Positions 33,750 through 45,013 of a stretch of 64,000 nucleotides of DNA are shown here, piece after piece. A program made the translations under genes and the position numbers. The stretch is from Arachnopeziza araneosa. Taxonomy: Eukaryota; Ascomycota; Leotiomycetes; Helotiales; Arachnopezizaceae. How positions within the stretch are numbered: the stretch's first letter is position 1; every line of letters begins with the position of its first letter. The notes under the pieces are model-generated. The model searched no databases and was not told where the DNA came from. It was given only the letters and a program-made list of their open reading frames with translations. The stretch is from assembly GCA_003988855.1 (NCBI GenBank), contig QYAI01000099.1, forward strand, positions 62,001-126,000. Reading direction: 5' to 3'.

Positions 33750-35573
33750 AGGCATCTGGAACTCCCGGCTGAAAGTTCCAACTCCAGTCTTTTTTACCTT
33801 AGTCGAGTTGTTTGATTTTGATGCTGATTTCTGGGGCTTCTAATATCATTCGAGGCTTGATCTTGCACATTGAAGGGGGATTGAAACGACCAGAACCATG
33901 GCTGTATGTTCTGGAGTTTAACTGTTCATTTAATCTCAATGTTTTCTTATTTCCTATCACGAGGAAGGTTAATATTGACCTTGAAGGTTGGTGTTGTACA
34001 TGGGCCATTTGAAGGAATGAGGGAGCCGCTGTCCTGAGCTTAATCAGTAGATGCTCTGAATTTTCAAAAGGTTACCTTTCCGTATGGGTAGTTTGAAGAA
34101 TACAAACATCGGTTTTAATTGGCTGCTAAAAGCTTTATTTGGAAGTCTATCTTTGAAATGGTGGCTTTTTTCCCATTCCCAACAGTCTCGTGATCTGATC
34201 TCCATGTTCGATTGCTAGCTCCCACAGCAAAATATCATTCAAGAGTTTCGACTACACATCTACTTGCGCTTTGTAGACTTTCCTACGACATTAAGGCCAA
34301 GTTCAATCTAGTGTCTTAGTTAGTGATACTTCGGAGAATTACTGATGAAGCTGTGGTTCATGTGACACACGGGATAAATTCCTTCAATTCGATCACACTC
34401 TGAGTATGTGGAGGAACTTAATTTCCGCCTCAACTCGTCCGTTATCGTTCAGTAGCATTGAATTCGGTTTACTCATCCAACCCAATAGCCTTGGCCATCT
34501 CCCACTTCTGAAGACTCGACTAAATGTAACTTGTTATAGCGGTACTTTTCCTCCCTAATGGTCATGCTTTTACTAGCTCCAGGCAAGATCGAAGCAGGAC
34601 CTGTAGCCAACAACATACTAATCACCTCTTTGCCATCTCAAACCGAATCCTTATCATCCTTGTCTGCATCATCAACAATTTTGTCGCTCTCCAACATATC
34701 GCCCCCGAGCCCGCATGGCTCAGCCACAAAATCACCTTCTCAGCTACAATGCTCGATCTCAAATTCAACTTTAACATATTTCTCGAAGTTTACCGCCAAA
34801 CATATCAGGATCCAGATGAATCCATGAGTCTCCTTCTATCTTCGGTAGTGCAAAGTCATCGTGATGATTTCAGCCTTCTCACTTTGCGAAAGTCAAACTC
34901 TTTTTAGAAAGGTCAAAAATTGAAACAACCGAGCCTCTGGGATTTTTAAAACTAAATTTGAGCCACCATTTTTAGAAGCTCTGTAGAAGACGAGACATAG
35001 ATTAGAATTCAAGCAGAGGTAAGCTATTGAAGTAGCGGGTAAATTGCAATTGTTTAAATTCAATTAATTTAGTTCCGTTATACCACGCCGTCTGAGGTGC
35101 ATTAAACGCGAGAACAGTCGTAATTTAGACATTGCACTACAAAGGGTTAGTCTCGGTATTTATTGTGTCAGCAGTAGATGTAAGGTCTTTGAGCCCCTTT
35201 GAATACGATGTGTGATCCATGCAAATTGGGTCCCGATCCTTCGTAACCTTATGATAGACAGAATCAGAATTGAATGCAACTCTGCTTTAGTACTTGGCAC
35301 TTTATAAGCGAGAAAAACTTCGCAACAGCCAACAATTTTTTAAATGTTGAATACAAAACCTGTTCCAGGAGACTTGAAACCGCTCAATCTTCTCGAAGCG
35401 GCATCATAAGCATATCAAAGGTCCTGAACCCTCGTATAAAGTATGGAAAACCAATATCTTCTGACATATAAAGCCGAGTAGCACCCGTGCGAATAGAATA
35501 GTTGACCAAATCTACCAGCGCTTCAAATATCTTCTCCAGCAGAAAGGCCCTCGTTGTATCTATCAATATCATC
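33750..35573. other. AT-rich gene-free region
   Basis: About 1.8 kb with only short, unsupported ORFs, the start of the AT-rich accessory segment that runs to about 49 kb. No transposon terminal repeats were recognised by eye. Confidence 0.5.
35466..35471 (+). promoter_or_regulatory. TATA-like box
   Basis: TATAAA lies 103 bp upstream of the ATG of the small secreted protein candidate and supports that gene being real. Confidence 0.4.
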
Positions 35574-36073
35574 ATGAAATTTTCTCTTTCTCTCTACGCC
35601 TTGGCGGCTCTTTCAGCAGTGAATGCCTGCACATTGGACATCTGTATGTTACAAGGATATGCGAATGACTTCTGGGGAGCTTATGGCTAACCTGAAGAAC
35701 CAAAAGGTGCCATTAATGGCGGTTGCACTGCAGTGGTGGCATGTGACATCAATGTTCACGACCTGCCTCCAGCTTATATTCGTAACCTAAGTTACGCCAA
35801 AATCACCTCGGGCGAGACTGCCTTTGATGTGTGGTTTGGGTACGTCCAAACCATACGCCTATATTTTTATCCGTGTTGAATCGACTGACCGAGTTTAAAT
35901 GTCATCTTTTATTCACCTGGGGATATTCTAACAATCCAAAATATTCCATCTTGGAACCAAGTATCAACTTGGCAGTGTGTTCAGGTTTAAATGAATACTA
36001 CGCCAAGGGAAGGAAAGAGGTTTGGATCTGCACCAGGAATCAATTTAAATACGGTAAAACTATTTACTATTGA
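35574..36073 (+). CDS. Candidate small cysteine-containing secreted protein
   Basis: A proposed three-exon gene (35574-35643, 35707-35839, 35962-36073) gives 104 residues. The first exon encodes a strong signal peptide (MKFSLSLYALAALSAVNA) followed by CTLDIC. After splicing, GGCTAVVAC and later single cysteines bring the mature part to six Cys, typical of small secreted proteins or effectors. The first intron has a GTATGT donor and a GCTAAC branch; the nearer AG acceptor would create a stop, so the second AG (AAAAG) is chosen. The second intron (122 nt) is less certain. I recognise no homologue. Codon usage is AT-leaning like its surroundings. Confidence 0.42.
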
Positions 36074-38808
36074 AATAATCGAATTGTGGTCCTACAAGAC
36101 TTATGATAACGGGCTACAAAGTTTACCTTTGCCAGAATGTAGGGCAGAAGAATACCTAGGTTCTGTTCCTTTTGCCTTTTCGTCTTCCTCCAGAGTTTTG
36201 AATATAGTCTCTGTCATATTCAATCATGGTTCTGTGCTCACCTATCTCTCACTTGGTGCATGATCTCGATCTCTCGTGCTATCTCCAAAGTCGACCAACG
36301 CCCTGTTACGATATCTTCCTCAATTCAGTTGGGGTTATCTTTGACTTGTAGCGTCCCAAAATTCAAAATCAGCGTACGTCTTGGCCGAGGTCATAACAAA
36401 GCGATTCAATCAGGCCACTTCTTTCCATCCCTACACTTCTTACTGAGGAGGCGCTTCCATTAACCAGGTATCTGGCAGCATCGAGCTGTTCTCCTCGAAT
36501 ATGTTCTCATTGTCCTCTCGTTTGTTATCCTTAACTTCAGGCCCTCAATCCAGCGCTCGGTCTGAGTTTTCAATGTTCCATATCCTTCCTTGGCCTTCAT
36601 TATCCTGGTGATTCGAAGCTCGTCATGTCCATCACTGATCATCTCATACGTTAGCCTTGTTTGGTCAATCCAACTTGAACACTTTACGGTACATTGAAGC
36701 AATCTTGGAGTAAAAGGAACAGGTCGAAAGCGGAAAACTCCAATTGTGCGAAGTAGTTGCTGCTGGTGTAAGTTCAAAAGGAGCAAGTGTTGTGAACGAA
36801 TATGGACTTATTGTTGGTGCATTTGACGAACCATTTTTTTAAAAAAAAATGGAACTTTTTGTAGATGACACCTCTGCAAATCAATTGGCGGACTGGTGTA
36901 GCGTCGCCTCCATGCCCTCCAAAAAATAACGCGAAGGTGAGCCTTTGAAGCCCTCGCCTAATTCAATTGTCAACAAATCCCACAGCATGAAAAAAATATA
37001 TATATTAAAAGGAAATAAAAAAAAATTGTCTTCCCACGCGTATGTCATTGAATGACAAGAACAGAGGCCCTGGAGTAGCGGGGCTTTTCACACCCCCAAG
37101 CTGGTAATCTACTAAGTGTAGTCGTCTTAACTTAACCTCTGCCCTTCAGTTGTCTCCCTCTCCGTCCATACCAGTAAGACCACTGGGCGTTAGTTGCGCC
37201 AACTTAGCATTCTCCCCAATGCCGTACTAACGATTAAACCCAGTGGTATGTTATACTGTACGCCAGGATCGACTGAGCGTGACCAAATGTTACTACCAAC
37301 ATAAGATAGGAAGTGTTAGTCGCGGAATTGGACCGAAGGAGCTAACGGGGTGGCTATGATCGAAGGTAGAGCCGATACCGAAACTGAATTATTTAATATT
37401 ATGTAGAACTTAGCGGGCTGGTTGTTTGGGAGGGTAAGGCTGCCGGTCCGGAATATCTTCATGGCCCTTCTGCCATGGAAGAGCCGGACATAACCCGAGA
37501 AGCAAGACATTTCCTTGGTAGCATTTGATTTCAGAATCTACTTGTTCATGGGTGCTTTTATTTCTCACAGTCTTACAATCATAATGCTGATTTGACACGG
37601 GGCAGGTCGATTACACATTTAGTCCATCACATTCAAAGGCAAACACTTGCAAGCAACATCTCGAAATAACGAAGGTAGCTCTCGTTATAGACAAAAGTCT
37701 TTACAAAGCCAGCTAATATTTATGGAGAGGCTCATTGGAGGTCTTTGAATTGCGGTTCGTATGCCCTGCTTTTGCATGTGGTTGACTTGGAGATGGCTTG
37801 TCATTGTCAACAGTTTCACCCTTGATTCTTCAAGTCTTGGGTCTCTCACTTGCATCAATCAGTTTTGAGGGTATGATATCATTAAAAAATTTCCTTCAAG
37901 CTGAGCAGTGCGATACTGTCGAGTCTTCAAGTCAACTTGTTGATAACCAGTTCACGTTTTAACTTTGTCACTCTGCACAGAATCACATTCTCTACACATA
38001 TCAATGCGATATTTAATTAATTCAATACGCTATGAATATTTCACCGTTCTTTTAGTCTGAGATTTAGGAGGCTGATCTCTGGAGATGACAGTTGCTCTAT
38101 TTCACTACAAGAAACTTGACATCAGAACCAAGACCAATCTCCAATCCCTAACCGCCTCCAGAAAATCCATACGAGCACATAGGGACAAAATGTTTATCAA
38201 TGTATGGATATCTTTATTGTCAAGCTGAATCCCTCATTGGGTAGTTTGGTGGTCCGATAAGACTATTATGGCATCGTATCGGGGTTCGTGGAGGTTATCT
38301 CTTTGGAAAGGCAGTGCTGATTTATCGTTTGCCAACTTGAAATATTAGCACTTGACAAAGAATTGGGAATGGGACAACATAACTTTACTGTGGTACCTTC
38401 ACGTTTATTAGTCAGCCTTCTATGCTTATGATGCTCCTACATAGGTAAAACCCGCAAGAACTTCTTTCGCACAATGGTTCCAGGCCCTATTAAACCGCTT
38501 TTGCACTGATAAACGGTGGAGATTCTCCTGAATAAGCCGCAGCTGGTACAAGTAATGTTTGGTGATTTTACCACCAAAGTCAGACTTAACCTTTTTTTTT
38601 TTGCCGATTCCGTTTTAGTGAGCAATCTGAGCCGGCAGAGTCAACCTGAGACCCAAGTAGGGGTCCCGTTTTGGCCCTGGTGACCTGTTTTGAACCTTTT
38701 TCGACTCTAACGCGCGTCAAGATACAAGGTAGAAATGAATATGGATTATCTTATCGTGTAATGACTTTCTAGAATTAAATACACGTCTAAGCTCTGCCTA
38801 TTCTTCTC
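36074..38808. other. AT-rich gene-free region
   Basis: About 2.7 kb of AT-rich DNA with homopolymer runs (for example poly-A at 36838-36849 and 37017-37024). ORFs are short and unsupported. It could contain decayed mobile-element sequence, but I found no terminal repeats or protein motifs to show that. Confidence 0.45.
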
Positions 38809-39960
38809 CTACTCGACCAAATCAAATTGAGTAGCCAGACGACTAAACAGCTCAAACTCCATTCTCTTATCAGGCTTTGGACCCTCAAGTATTTGACCTA
38901 TTATATCAGAGCCAGGCGGGAAATCATGCTCGAATACAGGCTCTCCAGCACCCTTCATGTTTGTCAAAACCGCCTGCCGAAAGTGCCAACGTAAGAGCTG
39001 ATCAGATGGTCTTTGGGGATCATCAAGAGGTCTTTGATCGAAGTGTGTTCCGGCAATACTTTTCTCATTCGGATAAAAGCATACAATCTTATAATTGTCC
39101 TATTACAATCGTAAGTAACTGTATCATAAAGAACACAAGGTGTATATACATACATCTGGGTTTATCGAGAAAAGATACATATCAAAGAGCTGATGTATAT
39201 CAGTACGAAGCAAGAGCCTATTCTGGTCAGAATTAATTTTTCTTCCCTTAATTTTTTCTCTATTTGAGGGACTTTGAATCCAACGGCCGTAATTATTTTC
39301 CTTCCAAAGTCCCTCAAAAGCTAGCGGAAGGATATGTGAAGCTTCGAAACTAATCTAACAATCAGGAACAGCTGCTTCTTTTGTTATAACACATCGCCTG
39401 TCTCGTGAACGAACCGCATCAGTAAAGGCTTGGACACGAGGACTAGTTTGTTGAGAAATCGTACGAGTTAATGGCGTCTCGTTATTAATTTGAATAGGAT
39501 CTACGAATAAATCGGCTAGAGAAAAATGCTACTAGAGAAAAATGCTACTAAATAAAGACGTACGAGAAGAAACAATATAATAATTTCCAGGCAAAAATAA
39601 AGAGTTATCCTTTACTATCTCGATATCGCTTTCATTTCGTAAAACGTATTTGCCATTAAAGAGAACAAGAATCTCTATCATAGCGTACAAGTTAGCATTT
39701 GTAACACCTTCTGTAAGAATCAGGCCGCCAATTGAAGTACTTCGATCGCGTGTATCGAAGATATGAACGTCGCGATATGCGGAGCGATTTTGGGGAGGCA
39801 TTTTAGACCGAGTATCTTCGTGTAGCAGGGGAGAGGGCGGTGCATCTACGAGGTGGAGAAGAGCGTCTTTAGGATTTGGTATTGGAAGAGCATTGGAATA
39901 TGAGGAAGAGTTGGAGGGTAAGGCATCGCCGGAGTTGTAGTGAGCAGAAAAAGACGACAT
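38809..39960 (-). pseudogene. HNH-endonuclease-domain protein gene with one internal stop
   Basis: Three exons (39960-39564, 39500-39154, 39099-38809) join in frame into 345 codons including one internal TAG at 39357-39355. The N-terminal part (RDVHIFDTRD...TEGVTNANLY) and C-terminal part (HFRQAVLTNMKGAGEPVFEH, FPPGSD) are those of the fungal HNH-nuclease-domain family. FEASHILPLA supplies the histidine-containing HNH core and LLRTDIHQLFD the later helix. The TAG falls just before that core, where the family, as I recall it, has a Trp (DW.GFEA), so TGG to TAG is the simplest explanation. Apart from this stop no other lesion is seen, so the gene may have died recently or be allelic. Biological role of the family is not established. 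Confidence 0.75.
39533..39563. repeat. Short tandem duplication in HNH intron 1
   Basis: A segment of about 16 bp (AGAGAAAAATGCTACT) occurs twice head to tail within the first intron, next to the donor site. Confidence 0.7.
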
Positions 39961-40200
39961 GGTGAAGATTTGGACGGTAAAGAAATGCCTAAGGGTGAGC
40001 CGAGGGTAATTACGAGTAGCGCCTGAGCAAGGGCGGCGTGCTTGTTAGCTTGGGATAGAAAATAAAATTATCGAGTTTAACTATCACGAGAGTCGCGAGA
40101 TCTTAGCAGCAAATATTTTCCACACGCCCAAACTATTGACACTTGATAAAAAATAATTCGACCCAGAAATTCATGCTCTCGGCGCGACAAATTCAACAAG

Positions 40201-41176
40201 ATGGCCCGCCATCCTGCCCAAAACAACTATGAAAATGCATGGAACCAAATGGTCCAGCTCTGCAGGGGTGCAAATGTCGAGATACGGATCCAACAGCTCA
40301 TCCACTGCTATAGCCTTACGTTCAATCGGCTCGCGACTAAATATGCTACAATGGCCGTGGATCAGTTCGAATACTTGACAGATGTCGAAGTCTAGCACCG
40401 CCTGTGTAAGATAGCATTCTTCTCGTATTAACATTGCTAATTCTCCTTCTTAGTCCTAAGCGTTGCTTTCTCAGTCCAACCTCCCACTCCTCAAGCCACA
40501 GTCTCCAGTACTCTTGCACCTAGTAGAAATGATGCAAGCCGAAGCCAAGGATCTGGTTTTCCTACGTCTTACCCTCCAACTTTTAGCTCCAACCCAAAAC
40601 AAAAAGCGAGTCCTGTGGCAGTCTCTAGTCTTCCAGGCTCCCCTTCATTCCGTCGCCCGATTCAAAACTTTAGATTATCTCAGCACCCTCCCCCAACTCC
40701 AGTTGTGTCCTGGCCACGATACTCCACGTACCATATCACCAGACCGTATGAGAAGTAATCTCTCATGTTCTCTAGGCGGTGTTTTTGAATCGCAGAAGGT
40801 GCTCCTGTAAGGCATTCCGGTGCGCTCCAATATTGTGTACCACCTCTTGCTGATTTCAAGTCGTCATCACCTGCAATGCAAAAGCCGAAGTCCGGATGCT
40901 ATATCAGAAAGTAACTTATAGTTTGGGAGTAACTATGGTCGATGGAAACCACCTGAGACATACCCACAGCTGTTTCAAAATATTAGTCCTGCCAATCACA
41001 AAGCACGTCTAGAAGACATGGCTGAAGGCCTTCGGGTCACGTTAGGAAGGCGTTATGTTGGACTGACACTTCGTTGCTTGAGGATACTCGATGAGGACTC
41101 ACGACCGCTTCTGGGAGTGCCTGCCATCCGTGGTATAGTCTTGGATTTGGAAGAACTGGCGTCATCTACAAAGTAA
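40201..41176 (+). CDS. Hypothetical protein, exon structure unresolved
   Basis: Three coding-like blocks lie in order on the plus strand. The first runs from ATG 40201 (MARHPAQNNYENAWNQMVQL) to about 40395. A Ser/Pro/Gln-rich block lies at about 40470-40757 (SGFPTSYPPTFSSNPKQKAS, RRPIQNFRLSQHPPPTPVV), followed by GAPVRHSGALQYCVPPLADF. A final block ends at TAA 41176 (ARLEDMAEGLRVTLGRRYVG). I could not find splice sites that join all of them in one frame, so either introns are unusual or the gene has decayed. No family is recognised. Composition of the blocks, with proline-rich low complexity between two folded-looking parts, argues against chance ORFs. Function unknown. Confidence 0.4.
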
Positions 41177-41394
41177 AGCGGCTGTTAATAAAGCACTTTA
41201 TCCTCTAAGGTTATTATTCCACATAAATTTATTGCTCAGTTAATACAGAATCCCTTGAAATTGATTACTTTGCGGGTGGGCGCCGCTCTCAGTTGTATTT
41301 CCATAAAGTGCTGTAAAGTCATTGATCAAATTATCAATTATTCGTCTATAAAAGACTGAATTATATGTAGCTTATGGCTCCAAGCATCGTTCAA

Positions 41395-43478
41395 CTACGC
41401 TGTATCAAATGTTATATTCGGGGGAACAAAGTATTTCCCTGTTGCTGTGTCGTTGGTGATATTGTTTCCTGTAATCTTACCCCCTCTCAGAGACCCACTC
41501 TCAGCAACTCCGCCAGCAACAACTCCGTTCACTCTGTGTAATTTGTTTTCACCACTCAATACGGTAAAGTTCGCCAGAGCGATTTCCCATCCATTCCGTG
41601 TGGCAATCGTTGGTAATCCAAAAAACGAAGCATTGACACTTGAATGCCCGACACTGATTTCATAATACCCTCTATAGTATAAATCCTGCCATTGCAATTC
41701 GCGGTTGGCATCAACAAGCAGTCCGGAAGCAAAATTGGCGACAGCAAGACTAATATTCTGACCACCTGGACAAGGTGAGCTAACGGCTGAACCAGCAAAC
41801 TCAACACCAACTGAACCGCTGCCAGTAGTTGGATCGTATGCATAGGTGTCAAGCCAGACCAAGTCAGAAACCCAGGATGCGTGGCTGTCACCGGACAGGA
41901 AGATGGTGTTGTTGATTTTCTATTCCGATTAGCTTACCAAAAGAACTGGAAGTGTAACGGTCTCAGGTAGAAAGCGACTTACATTGTTGTAAAGATGAGC
42001 GAGAGTTCTGTTTTTGTTTGACATATACCCATCCCACGCATCATAATCGAGGGGATTTTCATTACCAAGAGCAATTGACTCATTAAGTCGAGAGAATACA
42101 ATCTGTTGGCCAACAATCCGCCATGCCGTTCCGCGACGAGATGAGCTAGATAATTGGCTGTAAAACCAGTTCTCTTGTCGAGATCCCATAAGAGATCGCC
42201 CTGCGTCGTTTGAAATGTCATGAACATAATCGGTATTCCAATAGAGATCAGTTATGCTTCGATCGTAGTGACGGGTGTCGAGCATAATGAGATCCATCAA
42301 GTCACCAATCTCAAAGGTACGCCAGATACGTAAATTGTCGTCCATCTCCACCTGACGGATCGGCATCCATTCAAAGTAAGCTCTTACAGCGTTCATTCTT
42401 GAAAGTATCAGTTCTATCAGAGGCATTTTGATCAGATACATACTTGCGTTGATCAACTGATACCCCTCCATCCTTGATGAATGAATCTTCAGTGTTATTG
42501 AGTTCAGAAGATCCAGCTTTCCATGTATTGTCCGCAACCTCTGCTTGATTTAGTATAAATTTCATATCAACAGTAACTTACCATGATCATCCCAAACGGG
42601 AATCCAAGGGAATTGTTGATGGCTGAGCAAGAGATCAAGATCTGTTCTGTATTGTGCAATTCTCTTGCGATAGTCGTAGAGAGTATAAATCTCCCGGTCT
42701 GGCAAAGGGATTCTGCCAATGCTGTTTCCCCAGCCATAATCTCCATTTTTGTATTCGTAAATATAATCCCCGAGATGAATCACGTAATCAACGGAATCCT
42801 TACGAGCTGGGTTTCCATACGCATTGAAAAATCCAAAAGGATAGTTGCTGCAAGAATAAACAGCTATCTTGATGGCGGTATTTACCTTGTCACCCTTGCT
42901 AGGAGTCGTCTTGGTGCGTCCGATTGGACTGAAATTGTTTGAATTGCAAATATTGAATTGATAGTCTATCAATTAGCTTATGTAGTGGGGTACATACAGT
43001 GCTTACAATATCTCGTGTATGCTTTCAGGTTTTTAGCCTCTACTTTCAGAGTGAAGTCAATGTCTGAAGATGTGTAGGCTGTGCCTTGATCGACGATGGT
43101 TTTCATGGTAAAGTCCGTGGCCACCTTGTAGTCGACACAGACTGGTGCTTTACTGGCTCTCACGTATTCATCTGTCTCATGACTGTAAAGAGGGACATCC
43201 CCAGATACGGTTATATTGCTCTGGTCATTATCCATTGAAGGTGCTGCCCGAGTCCACAGAATGACAGAAGTATCGTACGGGTCACCACTAGCTATTCCAT
43301 GAGTGAAATTCAATTGAGAAGCGTTCCATGCTGCATCGGGCGTGTTTCGAGCTGCAACTTTACGAATGGAAACTCCCAAACTCGGGTGATGATGAGAGGG
43401 ACTTCGGTAGTTCAAGTTGGAGGCGAAGGAGGCCGTGGCCGTGGCGACCAGCGATAGAACAGCAATCAATCGAAGCAT
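41395..43478 (-). CDS. Secreted PhoD-type alkaline phosphatase
   Basis: Five exons (43478-43007, 42965-42582, 42540-42444, 42397-41983, 41919-41395) give 630 residues. A signal peptide (MLRLIAVLSLVATATASFA) precedes a PhoD-like N-terminal domain (GIASGDPYDTSVILWTRA) and the metallophosphatase core. Metal-site motifs visible are SCSNYPFGFFNAYG, HLGDYIYEY, WDDHE (formed across a splice) and SGDSHASW. The enzyme should release phosphate from phosphomonoesters or diesters outside the cell, with Ca/Fe or similar metals in the family. Several N-x-S/T sites near the C-terminus fit secretion. Introns are 41-63 nt. It stands alone in a gene-poor region, so phosphate-regulated control is plausible but not shown. 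Confidence 0.88.
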
Positions 43479-44289
43479 TTTGGTCGAAAGATGGAGAGTT
43501 GATCTTTGAGAGCATGGAAGACGCGGCCTTTTGAACTAAGAAGTCAATGATACTTCACGTCATCTGTTTAGCTAAAACATTTTCCGCCATCCCTGCACCT
43601 CGAGCGAAAACCGCTGAGCTCGTGGTTGCCTGGAAGATCCTAGTTGGCCATTGAATATTCAAATGAGGCTTTCTGTATGCCAAGACAGTCTATCGAGACT
43701 GATTTATACAGTTCCTGTCTCTTCGCATAAGCTACTGAAAGGAAAGGCATTCGCAACATCGTCGTGACGACATAAACAGACGGCAAGGATGCACGTTGAC
43801 GTTCCAGGGTCTTGTGTGGTTAGTTACGCTTCTCTACTGGGAAGGTGTATAACTTCAAGAAAGGCGGGATTCTGGAAGCTTGTTTGCGGGTTAGAATGGG
43901 GCGAGCATGTGCTGAAGGCTTGACCTTTAATTGGGTGTAGTTGGAAATGTTCCTGAGACTAGATTTCGATCCGAGGTATTGAATGCAATTGCAGGGAGTT
44001 GTCGCTAGGTATGTAAAGATCGACCGGAATCTATAAATCTAGATAGAAAGTTCCCAGTCCTAAGTTCGCAAGGCTTATTCCATGTCGGTGTGTTCTGTAA
44101 ATCACGCGATATCTATGCAAAGGACTGGAGAGACTCTCTTATCGTACAGCCGTCTCAATTCTTCATAATTTCTAGAGCAATCATTTCCTTTGGCCAATTT
44201 GTAAAGGTCATACGAGTCTTTGGTGTTTTGTTTTGAGATTTGACATTGATCCATCGCTCCCTGACCTACCATTGGCCGGCCCAGTATCA
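43479..44289. other. Upstream region of the PhoD gene
   Basis: About 0.8 kb with no supported gene, containing the promoter of the secreted phosphatase. Confidence 0.45.
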
Positions 44290-45013
44290 CTTTTGAGTGT
44301 GGTAATCGTTTAATGTGTCTCGCAGACTTTCAGCAGTCCTCTCCTCTCTTACTTGCTCGAGCCCTTCCTAGAGATTCGATCCTTATCGCCCTGCTTCAAT
44401 TTCTCCCTCTTTTCTACCCAGTGTGTATTGCAGCTTGGGGATATTTGCCTTTCAGCTTGTGCCCTGACAGACTCCTCATGAGCCAACTATCGACCAAGAA
44501 TTTCAATCCTAGCTTTAAGCTCCGTAACCGTCTTTTCAAGTTCAGGATTGGCTAGAAGAGTTACTTCTTTGGCTGGAGTAAGCCGTCTGCAGAATCTGAT
44601 CTCTCGAACTTTTAGCCCTATATTCTAGTTTAGTATTGATCTGATTGAAAGTTTTGGATACTAAGTAAACCTACATCGTTTTTGAGCATATTGATCTCTC
44701 CTTGCATTCGATTTGCAATATCGCTCAGCTTGTAATAAATGACTAAGAGTATCATTCCCCACAACCCTGTATGACATTGAGCCGAAATATTTGTTGAAGG
44801 ATGAGCACAACATTGAGTTGGAATGAAAGTCAAAGTGTAACATTGACACAATAAAAGGTGGAAGGATAAGTATGACATGCTCATACGTACATAGTAGCTG
44901 CTAGGCAAGTCTGGGCGTGTATGGAGCCTAATTGTCGCGAATTGGGCCAACTTCCCAGTTGCGAGATTCAGCCCCTTCGGCCCTTCGGCGCTCAAATTGA
45001 CGTGGAGATGCAT
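44290..45013 (-). pseudogene. Possible decayed coiled-coil gene
   Basis: On the minus strand, fragments with heptad-like charge patterns follow one another in different frames: IANRMQGEINMLKNDVG near 44680-44730, NPELEKTVTELKARIEILG near 44490-44550, and AHEESVRAQAERQ near 44440-44490. Between them are stops (for example directly after EILGR). This could be a multi-exon coiled-coil gene whose introns I did not resolve, or a relic. No family assignment is possible. Confidence 0.28.

Noticed and set aside
34558..34827. 89-codon ORF with Ser/Leu-rich sequence
   Set aside because: No start context, signal peptide or motif; composition is that of AT-rich noncoding DNA.
37179..37247. 9-bp inverted repeat ACCACTGGG / CCCAGTGGT
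   Set aside because: Too short to show a terminator or mobile-element end; expected by chance in several kb of sequence.
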